Part shown: positions 13,372 to 21,015 of the stretch, piece after piece
How the letters are laid out: each line of letters begins with the position of its first letter
Numbering within the stretch: position 1 is the first letter of the stretch
Assembly (NCBI GenBank): GCA_027459525.1
Contig: DAIDIC010000189.1
Coordinates: forward strand, 1-22,133
DNA length: 22,133 nucleotides
Direction of reading: 5' to 3'
DNA from: JAJYBV01 sp021812265
Lineage (GTDB): Bacteria > Chloroflexota > Ktedonobacteria > Ktedonobacterales > JACDGC01
Notes under the pieces: model-generated
Told to the model about the DNA's origin: nothing
What the model saw: the letters and a program-made list of their open reading frames with translations, nothing else
Database searches by the model: none
Program-made: the position numbers and the translations under genes

Positions 13372-16254
13372 TTATTCATCTGCGGCGGCTTCGGCGCTAT
13401 ACCAGTTGCGGCCGATTTTTATTTCCACACGCAGCGGGACAGAAAGTTCGGCTGCTCCTTCCATTTTTTCTCGCACTAATTTACGCATAACGGGCAATTC
13501 ATCATCCGGAACTTCAAACACCAATTCATCATGCACCTGCAAAATCATTTTCGATTTCAAATGCAGCTGTTGCAGCGATTCATCCAGTTGGATCATAGCG
13601 ATTTTAATAATATCGGCGTTACTGCCCTGGATGGGCATATTAATAGCCTCTCGTTCTGCCGCTTGGCGCATATGCTGGGGAAGATCAAGTATATCGCGGA
13701 AAAAGCGTTTCCGGCCAAATAATGTTTGCACATAGCCTTCGCGCCGCGCTTTTGCTAAAGTAGTTTCCTCATACTCTTTGATACCGGAAAAACCTGCTTC
13801 AAACGCTTCAATAAAATTTTTGGCTTCGGCTCTTGATAGTCCGGCGGTTTTTGCTAAACCAAACGCAGATTGCCCATACATAATGGCGTAGGTAACTGTT
13901 TTGGCCATTCGCCGCTGCGCGCCGGTAATTTCTTCTGCCGGTATTCCGTATAACCGCGATCCGGTAATTTTGTGGATATCTTCGTTGCGTCGAAATGCGG
14001 CAATGAGCGATTCATCTTTGGTTATATGCGCCAAAATCCGCAGTTCTATCTGCGCATAGTCTGCTGTAAGCAACATATGGTTGGGCGCCGCAATAAATGC
14101 GCGGCGAATTTGCCGTCCTGCTTCTGTCCTAATAGGAATATTCTGCAGATTTGGGTTAGAAGAGCTTAACCTGCCGCTGCTTGCTACCGTTTGATTAAAT
14201 GATGTATGGATGCGGCCATCCGATTGATGCATTAACTCTCTCATACCGTCAATATAAACGCTGCGCAATTTGGCGATTCCCCGATATTCGAGCAGTAAAT
14301 CTACCATAGGGTGCGCGCCTTGCAGTGTTTCCAGTGTATCTGCGTCTACCGAATAGCCTGTTTTCGTTTTTTTCCCTTTGGGCAGGCGCAACTCTTCAAA
14401 TAGAATCTCTCCCAATTGCTTTGGTGAATTAATATTAAATTCGTGTCCCACGGATGCATAGATCGCTTTTTCTAAAACAGCTATCTGTTCGGCGCTTTCA
14501 ATAGACATTTGGTCCAGCAGTGGACGGTCTAGCAAGACACCAGCTTCTTCCATTCGTTCTAATACGGCAATCAGCGGCATTTCCAATTGGTACAGCAGTT
14601 CACTAACCTGTAACTCTTCCAGTTTTTGCTGCAACGGGGCTGCCAGCTGCAAGGTCATGTCGGCGTCACGGCCGGCGTAGGGCGCGGCTTTTTCAACGGG
14701 AACAAGGTCCATAGTGATTTGTTTTGCGCCGCTGCCGATAAGTTCTTGAATGGGCGACATCTGCGCTTGCAACAGCTGCGGAGCAAGTTTTTTCAAGCCC
14801 AGTTCTCTACTGCCTGGATCGCAGAGGTATGCGGCAACCATGGTGTCCATTTGCAAACCTTCTACGGGCAAATGGTTGTGGCGCAGAACCATCATATCGA
14901 ATTTGGCGTTATGGCAGATTTTCTTTATGGCGGTGTCGCGAAAAACAGGCCCCAAATAGGTTTGCGCGTCTTCCAGCGAACATTGTTCTGCAATGCGGGC
15001 GCCGCTGAGAGGGTTTGTGTGTCCGATGGGAATGTACCAAGCTTTGCCATATTCTACCGCCAACGATATGCCTACCAAATCGGCAATAAGAGGGTCGGCG
15101 CCGGTCGTTTCGGTATCCAGCGCAAACCGTCCGGCGCGCCGCAAAGCGTCTGCGCACGATTGCAGCAGTTCTGGAGTGTTCACAATGACGGTTTCGGTGT
15201 CGGTATGCTCCTCGGTGTTCAGTGACGGCTCCGGAGCTGTTACAGGCGCTGGGGTTGCAAATAAGTCTCCTTGAACGGGAAACGCCTTCTGATATTTCAT
15301 GGTTTCTTCGCGTTCAGTATGCCTGAATGCCGCATGAACTACCGAAGAATAGCGATTCAGCAACGATTGAAATTCCAGTTCTTTAAATAAAGTGATGATA
15401 TTTGCCGGCTGAAAATCGTGTGTAACACATTCTGATAAGTTTAGCTGCAGGGGAATATCAGTTTTAATGGTGGCCAGCCATTTACAGCGCCGCGCCTGTT
15501 CCCCAAATTGTGTCAGCAGGTCTTTTTGGCGGTTCGGAAGCTCTTTGACATGTTCCAGTGTATTTTCTAATGTTCCATATGTTAGCAGCAGTTGTGTAGC
15601 GGTTTTAGAGCCAATACCGGGCACACCGGGGATATTATCGGAAGAATCGCCCGCCAGTCCTTTCCAATCAGGAATTTGGGCTGGGGCGACACCAAAGCGC
15701 TCTTCCACATTGTGTATATCATAAATCATTGTTTCCGTAACGCTTTTTTTTGCAGCCTGCACGCGCACATGTTCATTTACCAATTGCAGCGTATCCATAT
15801 CGCCGGTGATAATCAGTGAGTCTACTTGTTGTTTGGCTGCTTGAACGGTGAGGGTTCCGATGACATCATCGGCTTCAAACTCTTCTCTTTCAAATACGGG
15901 GATATTCAACGCTGCCACCAGTTGGCGGATCCGCTGGAACTGCGCTTTCATTTGCTCCGGCATTGCCGGCCTTTGCGCTTTATATTGATCGAACGCCTTA
16001 TGACGGAATGTTGGCGCCGGCAAATCAAAGGCGACAGCAATATAGTTTGGTTTTTGATCACGCAAAATCCGCAGCAGCATAGTGGCAAAGCCATACACAG
16101 CGTTGGTGTGTTCGCCAGAAGCTGTTTGCATGTTTTCGGGGATGGCGTGATAGGCGCGGTGCGCCATTGCGTGCCCATCGATGATGGCAAAGACGGGATT
16201 TTGGTTTTTTGGGGTTTCTGCTGTCACAATCAGTCTCGTTTCTTTTTGGAACAT
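13372..16254 (-). CDS. polA: DNA polymerase I
   Basis: The 960-residue protein is slightly longer than E. coli Pol I (928). It fills gaps and removes RNA primers during replication and excision repair. Residues about 20-310 are the 5'-3' exonuclease (FAIIDGHAMAHRAYHAI, EADDVIGTL, ITGDMDTLQLV, GVPGIGSKTA). Residues about 355-550 are the 3'-5' proofreading domain with all motifs intact: LDTETTG (D380, E382), CHNAKFD (N449, D453) and YAGRD (Y526, D530). Residues about 560-955 are the polymerase, with motif A ADYAQIELR (D732), O-helix RRMAKTVTYAIMYG (781-794) and motif C QVHDELVFEVP (D909, E910). The O-helix residue matching E. coli Phe762 is Tyr789. The ATG at 16252-16254 has no clear ribosome-binding site; a GTG at 16225-16227 is an alternative. 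It is convergent with PP2C and shares its terminator. Confidence 0.97.
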   Translation of the reverse strand: MFQKETRLIVTAETPKNQNPVFAIIDGHAMAHRAYHAIPENMQTASGEHTNAVYGFATMLLRILRDQKPNYIAVAFDLPAPTFRHKAFDQYKAQRPAMPEQMKAQFQRIRQLVAALNIPVFEREEFEADDVIGTLTVQAAKQQVDSLIITGDMDTLQLVNEHVRVQAAKKSVTETMIYDIHNVEERFGVAPAQIPDWKGLAGDSSDNIPGVPGIGSKTATQLLLTYGTLENTLEHVKELPNRQKDLLTQFGEQARRCKWLATIKTDIPLQLNLSECVTHDFQPANIITLFKELEFQSLLNRYSSVVHAAFRHTEREETMKYQKAFPVQGDLFATPAPVTAPEPSLNTEEHTDTETVIVNTPELLQSCADALRRAGRFALDTETTGADPLIADLVGISLAVEYGKAWYIPIGHTNPLSGARIAEQCSLEDAQTYLGPVFRDTAIKKICHNAKFDMMVLRHNHLPVEGLQMDTMVAAYLCDPGSRELGLKKLAPQLLQAQMSPIQELIGSGAKQITMDLVPVEKAAPYAGRDADMTLQLAAPLQQKLEELQVSELLYQLEMPLIAVLERMEEAGVLLDRPLLDQMSIESAEQIAVLEKAIYASVGHEFNINSPKQLGEILFEELRLPKGKKTKTGYSVDADTLETLQGAHPMVDLLLEYRGIAKLRSVYIDGMRELMHQSDGRIHTSFNQTVASSGRLSSSNPNLQNIPIRTEAGRQIRRAFIAAPNHMLLTADYAQIELRILAHITKDESLIAAFRRNEDIHKITGSRLYGIPAEEITGAQRRMAKTVTYAIMYGQSAFGLAKTAGLSRAEAKNFIEAFEAGFSGIKEYEETTLAKARREGYVQTLFGRKRFFRDILDLPQHMRQAAEREAINMPIQGSNADIIKIAMIQLDESLQQLHLKSKMILQVHDELVFEVPDDELPVMRKLVREKMEGAAELSVPLRVEIKIGRNWYSAEAAADE

Positions 16255-16266
16255 TAGATATATTTC

Positions 16267-16309
16267 AGTGTAGCATATTCAGTATAAACTATAGGATGAT
16301 CCTATGTGT
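16267..16309 (-). promoter_or_regulatory. Candidate polA promoter with palindromic operator-like site
   Basis: A perfect 15-bp palindrome, ATAGGAT-G-ATCCTAT (16291-16305), lies just upstream of polA. On the minus strand a TATACT (plus-strand AGTATA, 16281-16286) would place this palindrome in the -35/-10 spacer, although the -35 is poor. A second, extended -10 (TGCTACACT; plus-strand AGTGTA at 16267-16272) lies so close to the ATG that the transcript would be nearly leaderless, fitting the absence of a Shine-Dalgarno. Confidence 0.35.
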
Positions 16310-16550
16310 CCGAGTGAAGGAGCTGTATATGTCGGCGCACAGATGACAGCATGACTTATGTCAGTGTTTGGCTCCGCTATCTAAATTTCCTTGTATTCCC
16401 TTTCAAGTTCAGAGATAGTATCCAAGGTAAAAGAAGCGGTTTGGCGATTACACACATAAAAATTACCGTTAATCTAACCGTTTAAAAATAGATATTTATT
16501 TTATTATTATTAAATGGAAATCATTTTTAAACTATATGGAGGAATGATCA

Positions 16551-16850
16551 ATGGGTTTTTGGCGGCGATTTTTTATGGCATTTAAGGCATTAGGGAATGA
16601 TGGCCCTCATGGAGATTTTGAGCGATTTCGAGTGAGCCAACTTTCTGACGCAGATCCACCATCCAAAAAAATAATCGAATTAAATCAAAATGGTGAATTT
16701 GAAATAATTAAAATATCTGATGATATTGAAGTCCGTATTTTTCATAGAGCAAATGGCTGGTATTATATGAAAGTTGGTGGAGGGGTTGCTGTATTTGAAA
16801 CAGGAGGGCCTTTTCCGGATCGGGATTCTTTATTGAAGAAGATCTATTAA
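16551..16850 (+). CDS. Small hypothetical protein
   Basis: I do not recognise this 99-residue protein. It is supported by a strong GGAGG (16538-16542) 8 nt before the ATG and by a sensible composition: a basic N-terminus (MGFWRRFFMAFKALG), a polar middle, and a beta-rich C-terminal half (FEIIKISDDIEVRIFHRA, GWYYMKVGGGVAVFETGG). No signal peptide or membrane helix is evident, although the first 14 residues could form an amphipathic helix. It is a lone plus-strand gene between two minus-strand transcription units, with an AT-rich upstream region (about 16450-16540) and more A/T-ending codons than its neighbours, so recent acquisition is possible. No terminator with a T tract is seen, but a perfect palindrome lies about 100 nt downstream. 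Confidence 0.65.
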   Translation: MGFWRRFFMAFKALGNDGPHGDFERFRVSQLSDADPPSKKIIELNQNGEFEIIKISDDIEVRIFHRANGWYYMKVGGGVAVFETGGPFPDRDSLLKKIY

Positions 16851-16945
16851 AAATTTTATTTTTGCTGGTTGAAAGTGTTTTGCAAATACCCAATAACGAA
16901 CCGGTGTTTTCTTCAATTGACGCTTGCCCATGTTGATAATGCGTG

Positions 16946-16980
16946 ACCATACAAGGAGCGGATTCCGCTCCTTGTATGGT
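16946..16980. repeat. Perfect 35-bp palindrome (17-bp arms)
   Basis: ACCATACAAGGAGCGGA (16946-16962) is exactly mirrored at 16964-16980 around a single central T. It lies between the small plus-strand gene and the convergent ABC permease gene, in reach of both 3' ends. No T tract follows on either strand. It may be a bidirectional transcript-end hairpin or a member of a dispersed palindrome family; only one copy is in this window. Confidence 0.8.
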
Positions 16981-17035
16981 GTTGGAAATATCTTGCCGAA
17001 ACGCTTGTTTGTTTTTAATATGCGCGCGGTGTATT

Positions 17036-18685
17036 TTATCGCGCAATATCTTTGCGGGTGTAGCGATATGCCGCCGCAGCAAAGCAAACCAGCGACGCAG
17101 CCAATATTTCCAACAAACTGCCTACCGGCAAGCCGTTGGCTAATGGCGTTCCATAGTAATAAAGCGCTGAAAAATGCAGTGTTGCATCCGGCCAATTCAG
17201 TTCCGGGCCAACAAATGTGATGAAAAACCAAAGTAAAAGCAGAAAACTGAGCAGCCCTGTATCGATGGATGTTTTCAACCAACCGGAAAATAAATATCCC
17301 AGCGCGCCGATGAATAAGCCTTGCGGTATAACGCTAAGCGTTGCTGCGGTAAGATTTCCTGAATTTAACTGCAGTCCGGTTATCTGTGCGGTTATGGCTA
17401 TTCCGGCTAAGGTTACCAAGCTGATAAATATCAGCGCCACGGTTAATGCGCCAAACCGAGCAAAGAAGATTGTAAGTCTGGTTTTGGGCGTCGCTAAAAG
17501 CAGTTCTTGCCTGCCATTTTCTTCATCTGCTGCCCACGCCGATGCTTGGGTAACTGTAAAAGTCATCAGTAAAATTGGCAAAAAGACAAAAAACGTGCTG
17601 AGCAGCGCTGTGCTTACGGCTGGATTTGATCCGCCAACTTTCTGCAATAGGGTAACAAGTGTTGGGGAACCGGCATAAAGAGCGTTAAGACTGTTTTCGG
17701 TTTGCTTTACCACCACCACCATCCACGCAAAAAATCCAGCTATACCAAGTGTCCACCATAGCCCAGGCCTTATGGTGTTGGCAATGCTGCGGGCAAAGAC
17801 CGATTGTAGTGACCAGTTTTGCGCCGGAAGCGCCTGCTCAATGGTTTGTTGTTTTTGCGGCCTGCGCAGCCACATGGGAAGCGGCGTTGTCTGTCCAATA
17901 TCACGCCGTATAAACAGCGCTACTGCCGCAGTATACAATAATACGCACAAAATGAGCTGAACAACTATTGCCCCGTAGTTAACGCCATAAGACGGAATGA
18001 GCGCTTTGCTGAGGTTATAATAATAAATTGGCGAAAATCGGCTGACCAATTCCCAGTTCGGATTGATGCGATGCGCCATATCCAACACAATAAAAACGAG
18101 GAGGAAGCCGCCGGTTATTCCCGAAGCAGATCTTTGGTCGAGAGTAAACTGCGAAACCAGTAATGATATGCCACCGAAAATTCCACAAATGATGGCGAGA
18201 TTTATACCAAACATCAGCGCATTGCCTAAACTAATTCCGGCGTTGGCTTGTTGTCCGCCGGCAAAAGCAATCACCCCAATAAGAACAGCCATGCTTAGCA
18301 GCGCCGTCCACATTGCGGCGATTTTTTGCAGCGCGGCGCTGGTTCTGGAATGCGGCGTGGAAAGCAGCGCGTCCATCAAACCGCGTTCCTCCTCACCGCG
18401 CAAAATTCTGCTGCCGGTAAGTAACGGCCACAGCGCCATAACTAATATTAGAAAACCATATTTAAATGTGGTGTAACCGCCGGGTGTGGCGACATCTATC
18501 GGCTCGGCCAGCCACGCAAATGACTTTGCCAATGTAATTAAATCTGCTTTAGCCGCCGCAGTTGTAATTACCGATGGCACTGCCAGCAGCACTACATAAA
18601 GCATAAGGCCTGTGCCTAAGCCCCAGCCAAATATAGCAACGCGAAAACTGCGCAGCGTTTTTAAATAAATATTATTGAGAAACAT
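17036..18685 (-). CDS. ABC-2 type exporter permease, fused double-unit form
   Basis: The start is set at the ATG at 18683-18685, since AGGAGG (plus-strand CCTCCT, 18692-18697) lies 6 nt upstream; longer frames back to 18745 have no such site. The product is 549 residues. It begins MFLNNIYLKTLRSFRVAIFG, followed by about twelve hydrophobic segments in two halves: the first half (about 20-260) and the second (about 310-540), separated by a cytoplasmic linker with RRDIGQTTPLP and LRRPQK. Each half has the amphipathic GEEERGLMDALLSTPHSR / DEENGRQELLLATPKTR coupling motif, so the two halves look like a duplication. This is the architecture of permeases annotated as polyketide-antibiotic or drug exporters. 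It overlaps the ATPase gene by 14 nt, indicating translational coupling, and is last in a TetR-ATPase-permease operon. Substrate unknown. Confidence 0.88.
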   Translation of the reverse strand: MFLNNIYLKTLRSFRVAIFGWGLGTGLMLYVVLLAVPSVITTAAAKADLITLAKSFAWLAEPIDVATPGGYTTFKYGFLILVMALWPLLTGSRILRGEEERGLMDALLSTPHSRTSAALQKIAAMWTALLSMAVLIGVIAFAGGQQANAGISLGNALMFGINLAIICGIFGGISLLVSQFTLDQRSASGITGGFLLVFIVLDMAHRINPNWELVSRFSPIYYYNLSKALIPSYGVNYGAIVVQLILCVLLYTAAVALFIRRDIGQTTPLPMWLRRPQKQQTIEQALPAQNWSLQSVFARSIANTIRPGLWWTLGIAGFFAWMVVVVKQTENSLNALYAGSPTLVTLLQKVGGSNPAVSTALLSTFFVFLPILLMTFTVTQASAWAADEENGRQELLLATPKTRLTIFFARFGALTVALIFISLVTLAGIAITAQITGLQLNSGNLTAATLSVIPQGLFIGALGYLFSGWLKTSIDTGLLSFLLLLWFFITFVGPELNWPDATLHFSALYYYGTPLANGLPVGSLLEILAASLVCFAAAAYRYTRKDIAR

Positions 18686-19601
18686 TATGCGCCTCCTGTA
18701 AAACCACCCCATCACCTTCGTAATATCGCAGAAATACATCTTCAAGACTGGGTTCAGAGCTTTTTAGTGAAAGAATGGAATATTGCGCTGCGGTTTTAAT
18801 GACCTGATCGATGGAACCGGTTACAGTAAGACGCACGGTTTCTCCATTTTGCAGCGGCTCTGCCTGAGAAACATCCGGCAATTGTTGAAAGGCGGCAATT
18901 GGGGCTGGTCCTGTAAAAGTAATAATAACCTCATGTTGTTTAATATCTTTCAGTTCGTTGATGCCCCCAACTTTGATCAATTTCCCTTCCCGAATGATGC
19001 CGGCTCTGCTGCATGTTTGCTCTATTTCCGAGAGGATATGTGATGACAGAAACACGGTTCGACCATCATCGCGGACCTCTTGGACCATGCGCACAAATTC
19101 TTGCTGATTTAATGGATCCAGCCCGTTTGTGGGTTCATCGAGAATCAGCAGTTTAGGCCGGTGCATAAAGGCCTGAATTAATCCAACTTTGCGCTTATTG
19201 CCGCTGGAATACTGCCGGAATTTTTTCGATGGATCCAGCTCCAGTCTGGCAATAAGCTGTTTTAAATATGATTGATCTATTCCGCCGCGCAGGTGGCCGA
19301 AATATTCCAGAATTTGACCTCCGGTAAGATCGGGGTCGAGGGAAAGTTCACCCGGAAGATAGCCGGAAATTTTTTTAATGTTTACAGATTGCTGCCAATA
19401 ATCTAACCCTGCAATGGCAGCGGTACCTGAATTTGCGCGCAGCAGCGCCATAAGAACCCGAATAGTAGTGGTTTTGCCTGCGCCGTTTGGCCCCAAGAAG
19501 CCGAAAACTTCTCCCTCTTGTACCTGAAAAGAAACATTTGTTATACCGCGGCTGCTGCCGTAATTTTTAGTGATATTTGCAACATCAATGATAGCGTTCA
19601 T
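18672..19601 (-). CDS. ABC exporter ATP-binding protein (ABC-2 family)
   Basis: The 309-residue ATPase powers the adjacent permease. All nucleotide-binding elements are present: Walker A GPNGAGKTT (37-45), a Q-loop region near SGYLPGELSL, a signature segment YSSGNKRKVGL (131-141, the drug-exporter variant of LSGGQ), Walker B LLILDEPTNGLDP (151-163) and the H-loop SSHIL (H188). The C-terminal 85 residues form the small beta domain common in DrrA/CcmA-type exporter ATPases and end with EPSLEDVFLRYYEGDG, the typical L-E-D-V-F-L motif. CTCCT on the plus strand at 19613-19617 gives AGGAG 11 nt upstream of the ATG, within the 3' end of the TetR gene; the two genes are 5 nt apart. Confidence 0.93.
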   Translation of the reverse strand: MNAIIDVANITKNYGSSRGITNVSFQVQEGEVFGFLGPNGAGKTTTIRVLMALLRANSGTAAIAGLDYWQQSVNIKKISGYLPGELSLDPDLTGGQILEYFGHLRGGIDQSYLKQLIARLELDPSKKFRQYSSGNKRKVGLIQAFMHRPKLLILDEPTNGLDPLNQQEFVRMVQEVRDDGRTVFLSSHILSEIEQTCSRAGIIREGKLIKVGGINELKDIKQHEVIITFTGPAPIAAFQQLPDVSQAEPLQNGETVRLTVTGSIDQVIKTAAQYSILSLKSSEPSLEDVFLRYYEGDGVVLQEAHNVSQ

Positions 19602-19606
19602 CGAAA

Positions 19607-20320
19607 CTATGACTCCTGTTTACCGTATTCAATTATGGTATTGAAAAAATCTCCAAGGATAGTTTTTCCTTGGGATGTAGATTGCGGAATCTGTCCGGGT
19701 TCCAGCCAACGTTGGATAATTTCACTGAGTGAATCGGTAATTTGCTGAATAGTTGGAACATTATTCTGCCCATATATATCGGGTGTGTTAAATAGACCCA
19801 CTTTCATTATCGCGATCATATAGCTGATAATCGCGGGCGGAATATCAGAACGAATGAGTCCTTCTTTCTGCAATTGCTCAAAATATGAATCTGACGCGGC
19901 TATCAGTCCGCCCATTGTTTGTGGATCATACACATCTTTTAAACTTGCGTATAGATCTGAATTACCTTTTAGCAGAATTGTCATCAACGGATTTTCCAGG
20001 GCTGCCGCCATTCCGTGGATCATTGTGCGATGAAATAATCCTCCATTGGGATCGGCTTGAATGCGCTGCCGCACGTTATCGTATACTAAAACGTTGTTAC
20101 GCATCATTACGGCGCGGAACAAACTGATTTTGTCTTTCCAATGCAAATAGATAGTTCCTTTGCCAACGCCAGCTTCGCGCGCCACATCATCAATTGTGGT
20201 TTTGCGGTACCCAAAGCGGATAAGCAGCGCCGTGGCAGCGTCTAAGATTTTTTCTTCACGCAATTTTTGCTCGTCTGAAAGCTGCTGCAGCGGCGGGCTT
20301 GCATTTTGTTTTTCTGCCAT
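19607..20320 (-). CDS. TetR-family transcriptional repressor
   Basis: The 237-residue regulator has an N-terminal TetR DNA-binding domain: helix 1 KILDAATALLIRFGYRKT (24-41) and the helix-turn-helix TTIDDVAREAGVGKGTIYLHW (41-61), then a less conserved ligand-binding and dimerisation domain. Residues 1-20 form a polar, Gln-rich extension. As first gene of the TetR-ATPase-permease operon it most likely represses the exporter and itself, and is released by the exported compound or a related molecule; this is inferred from context and from many similar loci. A palindrome sits exactly between -35 and -10 of its promoter. Shine-Dalgarno before the ATG is weak (GGGA). Confidence 0.92.
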   Translation of the reverse strand: MAEKQNASPPLQQLSDEQKLREEKILDAATALLIRFGYRKTTIDDVAREAGVGKGTIYLHWKDKISLFRAVMMRNNVLVYDNVRQRIQADPNGGLFHRTMIHGMAAALENPLMTILLKGNSDLYASLKDVYDPQTMGGLIAASDSYFEQLQKEGLIRSDIPPAIISYMIAIMKVGLFNTPDIYGQNNVPTIQQITDSLSEIIQRWLEPGQIPQSTSQGKTILGDFFNTIIEYGKQES

Positions 20321-20348
20321 AGTGTTCCCAAAGAAAAATTTGCAATAT

Positions 20349-20405
20349 TGACTATTTGACTGATTTCATCAAAATAGTCATACCATATTTTATGGTAAAA
20401 GTCAA
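20349..20405 (-). promoter_or_regulatory. Promoter and operators of the TetR-exporter operon
   Basis: On the minus strand TTGACT (plus 20400-20405) and TATGAC (plus 20377-20382) are spaced by 17 nt. A palindrome TACCATA-TTT-TATGGTA (20381-20397) fills the spacer, the usual position for a TetR autoregulatory operator. A second inverted repeat, TGACTATTT (20349-20357) with AAATAGTCA (20372-20380), overlaps the -10 and start region. Both would block RNA polymerase if bound. Confidence 0.65.
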
Positions 20406-21015
20406 GAGATGAAATTTGTTCACATGCGGATAGTGATTTTCGTTACGTATGCAGCGGGACTGCCACGGGTATGAGATGGATCTGCCGCAGCAATAGTATG
20501 CGGCGCAAGGCAAGCGGATTGGCGATGCGGCAGCGCAATCTTATATTGCATGTGTTAGCTTGGGTTTCCATGATTTTAACCATGCGCTATATGGATGAAG
20601 TAAAAGATCTGAAATAAAAATATGATATACTCTTAGAAGTGATTTATTTCAGCAAACAGGCTAGCGCTTTAATGCAGCGCTTGGGCAGCGTCATTGCAAT
20701 ATACCTTGTGATGATATTTTGGCTCAGCCTTTGCGCATTAAAGATCCGGCAGAGCAATAATGCAACATCACCGGAAATCAAAAAACAGAGGTGTGGAGGC
20801 GCTGCCTCCGCTCTCTCTTCTCGTTGATGGCGCAGCCATCAACGCAAAAAGCAGGGATATTGATGATTCGAAGTACTGGAGACCTGAGCAAAAGCGAAGC
20901 ATACGGCAAGAGGTGTCCCCACATTCCCCGTATTCCTTTTTAAGGTTTAGGTCTATAGTAATTTTCAGTCAACTGGTATAAACAGGGACTAGAAACATGG
21001 AGGCAGAGAAACTGT
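20406..21015 (+). other. Long non-coding stretch with stem-loops upstream of the transglycosylase gene
   Basis: No gene with a ribosome-binding site and family features is seen. An extended -10, TGATATACT (20623-20631), could start a leader of about 370 nt. Within it GGAGGC/GCCTCC (20795-20809, 3-nt loop) and the perfect 10-bp CGTTGATGGC/GCCATCAACG (20822-20844, loop GCA) stand in tandem. An open frame without stops covers 20402-20617, but its ATG codons have no ribosome-binding site. The sequence does not match the c-di-AMP, c-di-GMP or other riboswitch consensus patterns I can recall. Confidence 0.4.

Noticed and set aside
14626..15225. 199-residue plus-strand frame within polA
   Set aside because: Shadow of the polA coding strand; polA motifs are continuous through this region.
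18686..18745. Upstream extension of the exporter permease by 20 residues
   Set aside because: It would overlap the ATPase gene more deeply, and AGGAGG lies 6 nt before the ATG at 18685.
20471..20617. 48-residue frame with a hydrophobic segment, within a stop-free stretch from about 20402
   Set aside because: No ribosome-binding site and no recognisable family; may be a decayed fragment, but the evidence is too thin.
20639..20827. 62-residue GTG-started frame with one possible membrane helix
   Set aside because: No Shine-Dalgarno, and it runs into the tandem hairpins at 20795-20844; more likely leader sequence.
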